A stretch of DNA of 64,000 bases from Bradyrhizobium sp. STM 3843 (GTDB lineage: Bacteria; Pseudomonadota; Alphaproteobacteria; Rhizobiales; Xanthobacteraceae): positions 1 through 64,000 of the forward strand of contig NZ_CAFK01000299.1 in NCBI RefSeq assembly GCF_000239815.1, read 5' to 3'. The notes under the pieces are model-generated. The model ran no database searches. It was not told the origin of the DNA and worked only from the letters and a program-made list of their open reading frames with translations. Below, one piece after another: positions 16,771 through 25,599 of the stretch. How positions within the stretch are numbered: position 1 is the stretch's first letter; every line of letters starts with the position of its first letter. Both the position numbers and the translations under genes were made by a program.

Positions 16771-17901
16771 ATGTTGTCAGCTCAATCGAACTGGATCGCG
16801 GCCGCCAAGCTGGGGCTGGTCAGCAGCACCTTCTCCACGCTGGTCAGTCAGCTCGCCGCGGCGCGAATCGGGCGCGATGCCGCGGTCGACTGGATGACGG
16901 TCGCCGCCATTCCCTTGCGTGACGGCGTGATCACAGCAGAGCCGAGCTGGGGCGCGATCGCAGGCGGGATCGCTTTCCATCAATGGGCCGACTTCTCCTG
17001 GGCGCTGGTGTTCTTCGGCCTGTTCGGCCGCTGGACTGCAGAGCTTCGACCACTCACTATCTTCGCGGTCGCGATGCCTTGGGCCGTTTTCACCTCGGCA
17101 ACCGAGTGGCTGCTGCTGGTGCCCCTGTTTCCGTTCTTCCAGCCGATCTTCACCTTGCAGCAGCCCTATTGGATCGGCCTGCTGGTCCACATGTCATCGG
17201 CTGCGATGTATCCGCTGTTCGCGTGGTTGCGGTTCCCGCTCGGCGCCGCACCCCGATCGCCTGAGGTCCGCTTCGCCAAGGCCTGGGCTCGCGGTGGCGC
17301 CGCCGTGGTCGCGATCCTCGGTGCGATGGCAGGCTTTGGTGCGTCGGTGCGCGAGTTCCCGTGGCTAGGAATGGATCGCGTCGCGGACCAGGACTACATC
17401 CGCCATATGACGACGCATCACCGCCAGGGCATCGTGCTGGCACTGCTCGGCACTGAGCGCGCACGCGATCCCTCTCTGCAATCGCTTGCACGTCTGATGG
17501 TCGCGAGGCAGGCCGGCGAGAACCGCATCTTCGACAATTGGTGGCAAAGCTGGTTCGGCACGCCAATGCCGGACTGCAGCGCGCAGGAACGCGCGGACAT
17601 GCCGGGCTATTTGACGCAAGCGCAGATGCAAGAGGCACGCGACGCCAGTCCTGAGCAGTTCGATGCCGTCTTCATTCAACTGATGAGCGTTCATCACCGG
17701 GGCGCGGTCGCGATGGCCGATCAGGAATGGCACGGCCAGGGTGACCTCAGGCTGCGCATCATGGCGCATGCCATCCGCCACGAGCAGCAGGGCGAGATCG
17801 CGCTGATGAACGGCGTTGAAGGCATCGCCGCGGTCCGAACCGCCATCGCCAACATGACGTCCGACAACGTGAACGGAATGGATCAAGCTGGAACTCACTA
17901 G
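16771..17901 (+). CDS. membrane protein with C-terminal DUF305 domain
   Basis: A 376-aa protein in two parts. Residues 1-150 are hydrophobic, with about four membrane helices (for example WADFSWALVFFGLFG and FTSATEWLLLVPLFPFF); another helix near residues 170-190 leads to a DUF305 domain (about 190-355). The DUF305 part has the two characteristic His-rich helices, HMTTHHRQGIVLAL and LMSVHHRGAVAMADQEWHG, a ferritin-like bundle proposed to bind metal, often copper. Domain function is not established. It is followed 49 nt later by the second cytochrome/oxidase cluster and could help supply copper to that oxidase; this is inference from position. Confidence 0.75.
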   Translation: MLSAQSNWIAAAKLGLVSSTFSTLVSQLAAARIGRDAAVDWMTVAAIPLRDGVITAEPSWGAIAGGIAFHQWADFSWALVFFGLFGRWTAELRPLTIFAVAMPWAVFTSATEWLLLVPLFPFFQPIFTLQQPYWIGLLVHMSSAAMYPLFAWLRFPLGAAPRSPEVRFAKAWARGGAAVVAILGAMAGFGASVREFPWLGMDRVADQDYIRHMTTHHRQGIVLALLGTERARDPSLQSLARLMVARQAGENRIFDNWWQSWFGTPMPDCSAQERADMPGYLTQAQMQEARDASPEQFDAVFIQLMSVHHRGAVAMADQEWHGQGDLRLRIMAHAIRHEQQGEIALMNGVEGIAAVRTAIANMTSDNVNGMDQAGTH

Positions 17902-17950
17902 GAACCGATCGGCCGTTCGAAGATTGTACGTTCCGTTTCAGGATCTCACC

Positions 17951-18511
17951 ATGCGGATGGTCGTGCTGTTGATCTGCATCGTGACGTTGGGAGGATGTGA
18001 GCGGGAGAAGCGCGAGCTGCGGCTCGATCCTCCGGTCGCGGCTGCGTTGGACAAGATCGCGCTGATGCAGAACCGCATCGCCGGTGCACCGCCGCAGGTT
18101 TACTTCGCGCTCGACAGGCCGTTCGAGACCAACGCCTACAACCTGAGTGAGGGCAAACGGCTTTACACCTGGTTCGGCTGCAAGGGTTGCCATGGCGATG
18201 GCCAAGGCGGCATCGGACCATCCTTCCTGGACGGATGGTGGTACTACGGCCCGGAGATGGTCTCGATCTTCGCCTCGATCCGCGATGGCCGCCCGCATGG
18301 CATGCCGGCGTTCAAGAACAAGATGACGACCGACGAGATCTGGCAGCTCGCCGGCTATGTCCAGACCATCGGCGCCTACTCGGCCAAGACCGCGGCGCCC
18401 TCACGGAACGACGACAAGCAGGTGCGTCCGTCCGAAAACCGCGCGCCGGCTGCGATCCTGTTCGACCAGGGTCCGACCCCCGTTCATCCCGATCAGGGGC
18501 CGACGCCGTGA
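17951..18511 (+). CDS. cytochrome c lipoprotein
   Basis: A 186-aa monoheme cytochrome c. ATG at 17951 gives a lipoprotein signal peptide with lipobox LGGC at residues 13-16, better than the TTG start 27 nt upstream. The heme motif is GCKGCHGDGQGGIGPSF, and the distal Met is likely in RPHGMPAFKNKM. It resembles the XoxG-like cytochrome at 8395 (DGWWYYGPEMVSIFASIRDGRPHGMPAF against FFIYGSQPANI...GRPNGMPAW). Its GTGA overlap with the next gene puts it at the head of the second caa3 cluster, where it probably feeds the oxidase. A Pro-rich tail (DQGPTPVHPDQGPTP) carries a short tandem repeat. Confidence 0.85.
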   Translation: MRMVVLLICIVTLGGCEREKRELRLDPPVAAALDKIALMQNRIAGAPPQVYFALDRPFETNAYNLSEGKRLYTWFGCKGCHGDGQGGIGPSFLDGWWYYGPEMVSIFASIRDGRPHGMPAFKNKMTTDEIWQLAGYVQTIGAYSAKTAAPSRNDDKQVRPSENRAPAAILFDQGPTPVHPDQGPTP

Positions 18512-19518
18512 TCCGGCGCGTTGCGCGGCTACTAGCTCTGCTCGCCGCGATATCGCTCGCCGGCTGTGAGAACTGGCAGTCTGCCTTGCAGGCGCATGGC
18601 GCGTCCGCGATCAGTCTGAAGCACCTGATCATCTTCATCGTCGCGGTGTGCTCGATCGTCTGGGCGCTTGTGATGGTGGCCATGATCTACGCATTGGCGC
18701 GCCGGCGTGCGGCTTGGCGAGCACCGACGGAGCTCATTCCTGAGCGCGAGCGCCGCATGGGCCGCATCGTTACCGCCTGCGTCGGGCTGACCGTGGTGAT
18801 CATCTCGATCTTCACGCTCGCGAGTTTCTTCACCACCCGAGCCCTCAGCGTCGCCGGCAGCGACGACCTCACCATCCGCATCAGCGGCATGCAATGGTGG
18901 TGGGGCGTGCAATATCTCAGACCCAATCCGAAGCAGGCGTTCGACACCGCCAACGAGATCCATATCCCGGCCGGACGGAACGTGCACCTGGTGCTCGAAG
19001 GCGACGACGTGATCCATTCCTTCTGGGTGCCGAGCCTTGCCGGCAAACAGGATCTCATTCCCGGGAGGATCAACGAGATCACGATCCGCGCCGAGCGCCC
19101 TGGGATCTATCGCGGCCAATGTGCGGAGTTCTGCGGCTTGCAGCATGCGCACATGTCTTTCTTCGTCATCGCCGATGAGCCGCAGGATTTCGAGCGCTGG
19201 GCGGCCGCGCAGCGCGCGCCTGCGACGCAGGCGTCCGACGAGGAAATCGCTGCCGGCCGCGATGCGTTCATGTCGAAACCGTGCGCCGCCTGCCACAGCA
19301 TCCGCGGCACAAAGGCAACGGGCACGAGCGGCCCGGATCTGACCCATGTCGGCAGTCGCAAGACCATCGGCGCCGGCCTGTTCGAGACCACGCGCGGCTC
19401 GCTCGCGGCCTGGATCGCCGATCCGCAGACCTTGAAGCCGGGCAACAACATGCCGCTGGTGCCGCTGGCGCCCGAGGAGCTGCGCGCGATATCGGCCTAT
19501 CTGGCGAGCCTGAAATGA
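18508..19518 (+). CDS. coxB: caa3-type cytochrome c oxidase subunit II with fused cytochrome c (second copy)
   Basis: A 336-aa lipoprotein subunit II. GTG at 18508 overlaps the upstream TGA and gives MIRRVARLLALLAAISLAGC with a lipobox. Two membrane helices follow (about residues 36-62 and 82-108). CuA ligands are complete (HSFWVP; CAEFCGLQHAHM), and the C-terminal heme domain has CAACHSIRG with Met in GNNMPLVPL. It is a paralogue of the protein at 9031 but has its own lipid anchor. Start and stop overlap both neighbours by 4 nt. Confidence 0.9.
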   Translation: MIRRVARLLALLAAISLAGCENWQSALQAHGASAISLKHLIIFIVAVCSIVWALVMVAMIYALARRRAAWRAPTELIPERERRMGRIVTACVGLTVVIISIFTLASFFTTRALSVAGSDDLTIRISGMQWWWGVQYLRPNPKQAFDTANEIHIPAGRNVHLVLEGDDVIHSFWVPSLAGKQDLIPGRINEITIRAERPGIYRGQCAEFCGLQHAHMSFFVIADEPQDFERWAAAQRAPATQASDEEIAAGRDAFMSKPCAACHSIRGTKATGTSGPDLTHVGSRKTIGAGLFETTRGSLAAWIADPQTLKPGNNMPLVPLAPEELRAISAYLASLK

Positions 19519-21428
19519 CAGAGACAATAGCGCGCGCGGAAACACTGGACACGGAGCTCGATGGCACGAGGCTCGCCACCGCACTGGCGCAGACCTGGAA
19601 GACGGAGCGCGGGCTGTGGGGCGCGCTGACGACGGTCGACCACAAGATCATCGGTCGCCGCTACATCGTCACCGCGTTCGTCTTCCTCGTGCTCGGCGGC
19701 GTGCTGGCGCTGCTGATGCGGCTGCAACTTGCGCAACCCGAGGCGCGGGTGCTGGGGCCTGATCGATTCAACCAGGTGTTCACGATGCACGGCGCGAACA
19801 TGATGTTCCTGTTCGCGGTACCGGTGATGGAAGCGATGGGGGTCTATCTGGTGCCGCTGATGGTCGGCACCCGCAACATCGCCTTCCCGCGGCTCAACGC
19901 ATTCTCCTACTGGATCTTCCTCGCCGGCGGCCTGCTGCTGTGGATCGCCTTCGCACTCGACATGGGTCCCGATGTCGGCTGGTTCGCCTATGTACCGTTG
20001 TCAGGCCCGCAATATGCGCCGGGCAAGCGCGCCGACATCTGGGCGCAGATGATCACCTTCACGGAGCTCGCGGCGCTGGCGGTGGCAGTCGAAATCGTCG
20101 TCACCGTGTTCAAGCAGCGCGCGCCCGGCATGTCGCTCGACCGCATCCCGCTGTTCGTGTGGTCGATGCTGGTCACCTCCTTCGTGGTCATCATGGCGAT
20201 GCCGGCGATCATGGTGGCGAGCACGAGCCTGATCCTGGATCGCCTGGTCGGCACCCATTTCTTCAATCCGGCCGAGGGCGGCGACGTGCTGCTGTGGCAG
20301 CATCTGTTCTGGTTCTTCGGCCATCCGGAAGTCTACATCATCTTCCTGCCGGCGGTCGGCATGGTGTCGACGTTGATCGCGACCTTCGCCCGGCGTCCCA
20401 TATTCGGTTATCTCGCGCTCGTCATGGCGCTGATTGCGACCGGCATTCTCGCCTTCGGCCTGTGGGTGCACCACATGTTCGTGACCGGCCTGCCGCGGCT
20501 CGGCGAGAGCTTCTTCACCGCCTCCAGCATGGCGATCGCGATTCCGGCCGGCATTCAGATCTTCTGCTGGATCGCCACGCTCTGGGACGGCAGGCCGGTG
20601 TTCAAGACGCCGTTGTTGTTCGTGATTGGCTTCATTGTCACCTTCGTGATCGGCGGGCTGACCGGGGTCATGGTGGCCTCGGTGCCGTTCGACACCCAGG
20701 TGCACGACACCTATTTCGTTGTCGCCCACTTCCACTACGTGCTGATCGGCGGCGCCGTGTTCCCGCTGCTCGGCGCCGTCTACTACTGGTTTCCGAAATT
20801 TACCGGGCGCATGATGAGCGAGCGCCGCGGCAAGTGGGCGTTCTGGCTGATCTTCATCGGCTTCCATCTTACCTTCTTCCCGATGCACATCCTCGGCCTC
20901 GAAGGAATGCCGCGGCGCATCTACACCTATCAGCCGGATTTACCCTGGCATGGGCTGAACCTGTTCGTCAGCGCAAGCGCGCTGATCCTTGCCGCCGGCT
21001 TCCTGATCTTCTTCATCGACGCGATCATCAGCGCACGGTCCGGCAATCCGGCCGGCGACAATCCCTGGGATGCGCCGACCTTGGAATGGGCGACCAGCTC
21101 GCCTCCGCCCGCCTACAATTTCGCGCATATCCCGGTTGTCGGCAGCGCCTATCCGCTGTGGGACCAGCCGGGATCGCTCAATGTCGCGAGCGGGCTGCAT
21201 AGCGACCGGCGCGAGATCGTGATCACGACCATCACCATCGCGGAGCCGCAGGCACGCGAGTCTTCGCCGCAAAACTCGATCTGGCCGCTGCTCACGGCGA
21301 TCACCACCACCATCATGCTGATCTGGTCGATCTTCTCGCCATGGGCCGTCGTGTGGGGCTCGATCCCGGTCGCGATCACGCTGATCGGCTGGTTCTGGCC
21401 GAGCGGCACGCCGGAGGACGAGGCATGA
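19515..21428 (+). CDS. ctaD: cytochrome c oxidase subunit I (second copy), D- and K-channel residues altered
   Basis: A 637-aa heme-copper oxidase subunit I. All redox ligands are visible: TMHGANM, GHPEVY (H270, Y274), VHHMFVTG and AHFHYV. The D-channel Glu is present (E272), but the Asp at its entry (Paracoccus D124, motif PDMAFPR) is Asn121 in TRNIAFPR, and the K-channel Lys is Gln348 in PAGIQ. The paralogue at 10146 shows the opposite D-channel pattern. Asn at the entry Asp is known from mutants of aa3 oxidase to block pumping, so this enzyme may pump poorly or use another path. It overlaps both neighbours by 4 nt. Confidence 0.9.
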   Translation: MTETIARAETLDTELDGTRLATALAQTWKTERGLWGALTTVDHKIIGRRYIVTAFVFLVLGGVLALLMRLQLAQPEARVLGPDRFNQVFTMHGANMMFLFAVPVMEAMGVYLVPLMVGTRNIAFPRLNAFSYWIFLAGGLLLWIAFALDMGPDVGWFAYVPLSGPQYAPGKRADIWAQMITFTELAALAVAVEIVVTVFKQRAPGMSLDRIPLFVWSMLVTSFVVIMAMPAIMVASTSLILDRLVGTHFFNPAEGGDVLLWQHLFWFFGHPEVYIIFLPAVGMVSTLIATFARRPIFGYLALVMALIATGILAFGLWVHHMFVTGLPRLGESFFTASSMAIAIPAGIQIFCWIATLWDGRPVFKTPLLFVIGFIVTFVIGGLTGVMVASVPFDTQVHDTYFVVAHFHYVLIGGAVFPLLGAVYYWFPKFTGRMMSERRGKWAFWLIFIGFHLTFFPMHILGLEGMPRRIYTYQPDLPWHGLNLFVSASALILAAGFLIFFIDAIISARSGNPAGDNPWDAPTLEWATSSPPPAYNFAHIPVVGSAYPLWDQPGSLNVASGLHSDRREIVITTITIAEPQARESSPQNSIWPLLTAITTTIMLIWSIFSPWAVVWGSIPVAITLIGWFWPSGTPEDEA

Positions 21429-22027
21429 GGGAGCGCGTCGTTCTCGATCTCTCCAAGCTGCCGTTGCACGGACTTGGCAGCGCCAGCGTCACCTGGTGGG
21501 GCACGCTCGGCTTCATGCTGATCGAAGGCACTGGATTCGCCCTCGTCATCGCCGTCTATCTCTATCTAATGAGCCTGGCGCCGATCTGGCCGCTCAACGC
21601 GCCGCCGCCGGCCCTGCTGCCGGGAACGCTGCTCACGGTCATCCTGCTCATCAGCGTGATTCCAAATGTGCTGATCTCGCGCTGGGCCAGGCAGCAGGAT
21701 CTGCGCAAGGTGCAGATCGGCATGGTCGTGATGTCGGTGTTCGGCATCGTGCCGCTGATCGTCCGCGCGTTCGAGTTCCCCGCGCTCAACGTCAAATGGG
21801 ACACCAATGCCTATGGCTCGATCGTCTGGACCCTGCTCGGGCTGCACACCACGCATATCCTGACCGATCTTGTCGACACGCTGGTACTGGCGGCGCTGAT
21901 GTTCAGCCGACACGCCGACAATCCGCGTCGCTTCGGCGATGTCGAGGACAACGCAATGTATTGGAACTTTGTCGTCGCCACGTGGCTTCCCATCTACGGC
22001 TGCATCTATTGGTTGGCACGGCTATGA
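21425..22027 (+). CDS. cytochrome c oxidase subunit III-like protein (second copy)
   Basis: A 200-aa, five-helix membrane protein matching short subunit III proteins: WWGTLGFMLIEGTGFALVIAVYLY, RAFEFPALNVKWDTNAYGS, a membrane helix with LHTTHILTDLVDTLVL and MYWNFVVATWLPIYG. It is more diverged from standard subunit III than the copy at 12083 (Thr-Thr-His instead of HMGH in the fourth helix). ATGA overlaps on both sides place it firmly in the oxidase operon. Confidence 0.82.
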   Translation: MRERVVLDLSKLPLHGLGSASVTWWGTLGFMLIEGTGFALVIAVYLYLMSLAPIWPLNAPPPALLPGTLLTVILLISVIPNVLISRWARQQDLRKVQIGMVVMSVFGIVPLIVRAFEFPALNVKWDTNAYGSIVWTLLGLHTTHILTDLVDTLVLAALMFSRHADNPRRFGDVEDNAMYWNFVVATWLPIYGCIYWLARL

Positions 22028-22359
22028 GGCTACCAAGCACCTCGGCGAAATTGATGGCCTGGGCCGGCCTGGTGATCGGCGGGGTGATCTGGGCTGCCAA
22101 TACCCAGCTCGGCGATATCCTTTCGACGCGTGACTGCATCGCGACAGCGCGGCCGTCGACCCTCATCTCCTTCGCCGGCATGCTCATCATGCTTGCCTCG
22201 GCCACGATCTCCTGGCGCCTCGACAGCCGCCCGTCGATCGGCGACGATCGGAGCTTGCCGTTTGCCTCGCGCTTGAGCGCGCTCTCCGCGCTTGTGTTTG
22301 CCTTTGCGGTTGCGTTACAAGGCGCCGCCTCGCTGGTGCTGAGCGGATGCGAACGCTGA
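22024..22359 (+). CDS. small membrane protein of the second oxidase cluster
   Basis: A 111-aa protein with three hydrophobic helices (about residues 10-27, 43-62 and 82-105) and two lone cysteines, one near the C-terminus (LSGCER). It occupies the same place as the 146-aa protein at 12687 in the first cluster, between subunit III and ctaG, and both have three helices, so they may be diverged counterparts. No motif allows a functional call. It overlaps subunit III by 4 nt and ctaG by 13 nt. Confidence 0.7.
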   Translation: MRLPSTSAKLMAWAGLVIGGVIWAANTQLGDILSTRDCIATARPSTLISFAGMLIMLASATISWRLDSRPSIGDDRSLPFASRLSALSALVFAFAVALQGAASLVLSGCER

Positions 22360-23237
22360 TTGCCATCGCTCTCCTTGCCGCCGCGAGCGGCACAGCGCTC
22401 GCGCATGGCGCTGCGACGGACGAACTGACCGCTTCGTGGACGTTCGATCCCTGGATCCTCTCACCGCTGCTTTCAATCGCGGGATTCTACGCCGCGGGAA
22501 GCCTGGTTCTATCCAGGCGGCGCAAGCGCCGCCGCGCAAGCTGGCGCGCGCTCGCCTTCTGGTCGGGCTGGGTGAGCCTGGCGATTGCACTGGTCTCGCC
22601 GCTGCATTGGCTGGGCGAGCATCTCTTCACCTTCCACATGATCGAGCATGAGATCCTGATGGCGGTCTCGGCGCCGCTGATCGTGGCCGCCCGGCCCATC
22701 GGCGTGATGCTGTGGGCGCTCCCGCAGCCCGCGCGGCGGCAGGCCGGCACGCTGCTGCGCAGTGCGCTGGTGCGTGCTACCTGGAGCGCGCTTGCCAGCG
22801 GCGGCACGGCCACCCTGCTCCACGGCATCGCGATCTGGGTCTGGCATGCGCCGATCCTGTTCGATGCCGCCGTCGAGAACGTCACGCTGCACCGGCTGCA
22901 GCATGTGAGCTTCTTCGTCACCGCCGTTCTGTTCTGGTGGGCCGTGCTCTGGCGCAGCCCGACCGGGCAAGCGGCCTGGCACGTCATCGTCACCATGTTT
23001 CACACCAGCGTGCTGGGCGCGCTGATGGCGCTGGCGCCGCGGGTGCTCTATGGCGTGCAGACCGCGACGGCCGCAGACTGGGGTCTTACGCCGCTCGAGG
23101 ACCAGCAGCTCGCCGGGATCATCATGTGGGTGCCGGCCGGCACGATCTACGCCGGAGCGGCGCTGACCCTGCTCGCATTATGGATCCGACGCTCCAGCGA
23201 GAAAGCGAGGCAAGCCGATGTCCTCAATGCTGTCTAG
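22347..23237 (+). CDS. ctaG: caa3 oxidase assembly factor CtaG (second copy)
   Basis: A 296-aa membrane protein of the caa3 CtaG family and paralogue of the protein at 13118. A cleavable N-terminus (MRTLIAIALLAAASGTALAHG) precedes about seven helices. Shared marks are HMIEHEILMAVSAPLIV, IWVWHAPILFDAAVENVTLHRLQH split across a helix, and the C-terminal EDQQLAGIIMWVPAGT. The mature N-terminus begins HGAATDE, placing a His at the exported end as in the other copy (HSAGSAP). It should assist copper-centre assembly of the second oxidase. Confidence 0.85.
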   Translation: MRTLIAIALLAAASGTALAHGAATDELTASWTFDPWILSPLLSIAGFYAAGSLVLSRRRKRRRASWRALAFWSGWVSLAIALVSPLHWLGEHLFTFHMIEHEILMAVSAPLIVAARPIGVMLWALPQPARRQAGTLLRSALVRATWSALASGGTATLLHGIAIWVWHAPILFDAAVENVTLHRLQHVSFFVTAVLFWWAVLWRSPTGQAAWHVIVTMFHTSVLGALMALAPRVLYGVQTATAADWGLTPLEDQQLAGIIMWVPAGTIYAGAALTLLALWIRRSSEKARQADVLNAV

Positions 23238-23628
23238 ATCGATATGGATCGGCGCCGTCGTCGTGGTGGTCTGCGTGGCGACTGTCGTCGGCAGCACCAT
23301 GGCCTGGTCGTCCCGGCAGAAGACCGAGCAGATCGCGCGCGCAATGACCGGGGGCGATCCGAAACACGCGCCTGAGATCATGCGCCGCTACGGCTGCGGC
23401 GGCTGCCACACCATTCCGGGCCTGGCTGGCGCCGATGGCGAAGTGGGGCCGCCGCTCACCGGCCTCAGCCGCCGCGTCTATATCGGCGGCGTCGCCAACA
23501 ATTCGCCCGACAATCTCGTACAGTGGATGGTGTCGCCGCAGACGTTCTCACCGCGCACCGCAATGCCGGCCACCGGCATCACCGAGGCCGAGGCACGCGA
23601 CGTTGCTGCTTACCTCTACTCGCAATGA
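23218..23628 (+). CDS. membrane-anchored monoheme cytochrome c
   Basis: A 136-aa cytochrome with an N-terminal membrane anchor (residues 8-30) and a heme domain with CGGCHTIPG at about 60-68. The likely distal Met is in RTAMPATGI. It overlaps ctaG by 20 nt and ends the overlapping part of the second oxidase cluster. The fold resembles the small cytochromes of nitric oxide reductase or cbb3-type complexes; here the setting suggests an electron donor or extra subunit of the caa3 oxidase. Confidence 0.83.
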   Translation: MSSMLSRSIWIGAVVVVVCVATVVGSTMAWSSRQKTEQIARAMTGGDPKHAPEIMRRYGCGGCHTIPGLAGADGEVGPPLTGLSRRVYIGGVANNSPDNLVQWMVSPQTFSPRTAMPATGITEAEARDVAAYLYSQ

Positions 23629-23634
23629 GGTGGC

Positions 23635-24567
23635 TCATGGCTTCTCGGTCGGCCGGGGAGGCAGCGACTTGATGTAGGTCGCAATCGCCTCCCGGTCCTC
23701 TTGCGGCAGCTTCGAGGTGTTATTGACGACATCGGCCATAGAAGAACCGACCCGGCCATGATCGGGCGTTTTGCCTGATCTCAGGATTTCGGCGATGTCG
23801 GCTTCCGACCAGTTGCCGATCCGCTCCGGCGTGATGTTCGGATAAAAGCCGGTGCCGACCGGATCCATTCCTCCGGCAAAGCGGGTCTTGTCCTTGATGC
23901 CGCCGAACAGATCGCGCGTGGAGTGGCATTCGGCGCAATGGCCTGCCGCTTCGACCAGATAACGCCCGCGATTCCACTGCTCGTCTCGCGCCGGATCGGG
24001 CTTGATCTCGCCCGGCCGGAAGTAGAGCAGCTTCCAGAATCCGACAAAGCGCCGGACCCTGTAGAGCGGATGCAGATCATGCGGAGGGGCGCGGCCGGCG
24101 ACAGGCGGCAGGGTCCGCAAATACGCCCTCAGATCGGCGATGTCTTCGACAGTAAGATGTGCAAAGCTTGGATAAGGAAACACTGGATAATAGTGGCTGC
24201 CGGCCGGCGAGACGCCGCTCAACAAAGCATTGGCGAGATCCTTGACGGTCCAGGCGCCGATGCCGTCCTTGGGATCACTTGAAATGTTTGGGGCACGGAA
24301 CGTTCCAAAGGCAGATTCGAGCGCGAGCCCGCCGCCGAGCCGGAGCCGATCCGGCTGGCCCGGCGAGGCGTGGCAGGACGAGCAGTCGCCTGCTAGAAAC
24401 ACCTGCTCACCGCGTCTGGCATCGCCGGCCTGATCGAAGAGGGACGTCGCATCGGATGAGAAGGCGGGCCGCGGAGCTGTGATCCACCAGGCGATCGCGG
24501 CGGCCCCGATGACGGCCACACAACCCGCGCCGACCAGCCAGACCAGCCGATATTTCCAGCTTCGCAT
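23635..24567 (-). CDS. membrane-anchored diheme cytochrome c
   Basis: A 310-aa diheme cytochrome c. The start at 24567 is chosen over 24606 because it follows AGGAG and begins directly with the membrane anchor (MRSWKYRLVWLVGAGCVAVIGAAAIAWW in pieces). Heme motifs are CSSCH and CAECH, with distal Met candidates in GGMDPVG and SSMADVV. The layout resembles the cytochrome subunit of alcohol or gluconate dehydrogenases, which pass electrons from a periplasmic FAD or PQQ enzyme. It converges with the second oxidase cluster, 6 nt between stops. It could serve the GMC dehydrogenase at 26008, which has no cytochrome subunit beside it. Confidence 0.83.
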   Translation of the reverse strand: MRSWKYRLVWLVGAGCVAVIGAAAIAWWITAPRPAFSSDATSLFDQAGDARRGEQVFLAGDCSSCHASPGQPDRLRLGGGLALESAFGTFRAPNISSDPKDGIGAWTVKDLANALLSGVSPAGSHYYPVFPYPSFAHLTVEDIADLRAYLRTLPPVAGRAPPHDLHPLYRVRRFVGFWKLLYFRPGEIKPDPARDEQWNRGRYLVEAAGHCAECHSTRDLFGGIKDKTRFAGGMDPVGTGFYPNITPERIGNWSEADIAEILRSGKTPDHGRVGSSMADVVNNTSKLPQEDREAIATYIKSLPPRPTEKP

Positions 24568-24646
24568 GTGGCCCGCACTCTCCTGACACTCCCGAGCCAA
24601 ACGCACTTTGGACCCAGCTGTTCCAGAGGGGAACTAGCACGCTCGC

Positions 24647-25444
24647 CTAACGTGTCTCACCCGCATGCCTTGAGCAAAAACCTCCGATCTGCCGATCATA
24701 TTCGCGCTGGATCAAACCGAAGCAGGAACACACCGCCTTCTCTAGCATGGCCTGGTCCGTAATCGTGATCGCTGCCCGCGCATTGACGATGCCGCCTTCC
24801 CGCTCGAATGCATCGAGGCCTTCGCTGACGCTGGCGCGGCGCACGCCAAGCAGCTGGGCAAGAACAGCATGCGTCAGCGGCAACTCGGGCGAGTCCAACG
24901 CGCGTTCGGCTAGAAGCAGCCAGCGGGCCAACCGCTGCTTCACCGAATGCAACGAGTTGCACGCGCCAGCCTGCGAGGTCTGCAACAGGACGACGTTGAT
25001 GTAGCGCAGCAGCACTTCGCGAAGTGCCGGCAGATTTTCCATGATTGCGGTGAAAGCGGTGGTCCGTATTCGCAGCGCCATCCCGCCCACTTGCACCACG
25101 CGACGATGCGGTGGGCTGGTGTCGTCCGGGGCCAGCAAGTATGGCGCACCGACCATCCCCTCGGCGCCGATCAGCCAGGCTTCGATGAAGCGCCCGTCAT
25201 CGACCTTGGCCGAAACGGAAACCAGACCGCTTTCGACGAAATAGACGTAGTCCATCGGCAGCCGCCAATGATGCAGCACCTGACGTGGCTTGAGCTCGAC
25301 CCTGTCAGCGGCCTGCAGGATCACAGCAAGCTCCCGCGCAGGCACGAGTTGCAGCAATCTGTTGCGTACGGCGGCAGCGGCCAAAACCGGTACGACCCGC
25401 TGGCCGCCACGCGGATGGACGGTTGCCGACTGAGCTTTCGTCAT
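24647..25444 (-). CDS. Crp/Fnr family transcriptional regulator
   Basis: A 265-aa regulator. The N-terminal cyclic-nucleotide-binding-like domain covers about residues 25-150 (LKPRQVLHHWRLPMDYVYFVESG) and the C-terminal winged helix about 170-225, with recognition region LAQLLGVRRASVSEGLDAF. The four Fnr-type cysteines for an Fe-S cluster are not present in the usual place, although two Cys lie at the C-terminus (VCSCFG). ATG at 25444 is used; GTG at 25471 is the alternative. It lies 79 nt upstream of the diheme cytochrome on the same strand and may control it. Ligand unknown. Confidence 0.82.
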   Translation of the reverse strand: MTKAQSATVHPRGGQRVVPVLAAAAVRNRLLQLVPARELAVILQAADRVELKPRQVLHHWRLPMDYVYFVESGLVSVSAKVDDGRFIEAWLIGAEGMVGAPYLLAPDDTSPPHRRVVQVGGMALRIRTTAFTAIMENLPALREVLLRYINVVLLQTSQAGACNSLHSVKQRLARWLLLAERALDSPELPLTHAVLAQLLGVRRASVSEGLDAFEREGGIVNARAAITITDQAMLEKAVCSCFGLIQREYDRQIGGFCSRHAGETR

Positions 25445-25599
25445 CTCAAGCACGCTCCCCACGATCACCACTCTGACGCATCTGCGGTCGCAAGCGCAGA
25501 CCGGGGCGACGCCGAGGTCCCCTCAAGCTAAGTTCTGGCTTCAGATTCGGTTCCTTCTGTCGTGTCGCCGCGAGGGCCGGCCAGCGCGAGAACAACGTC

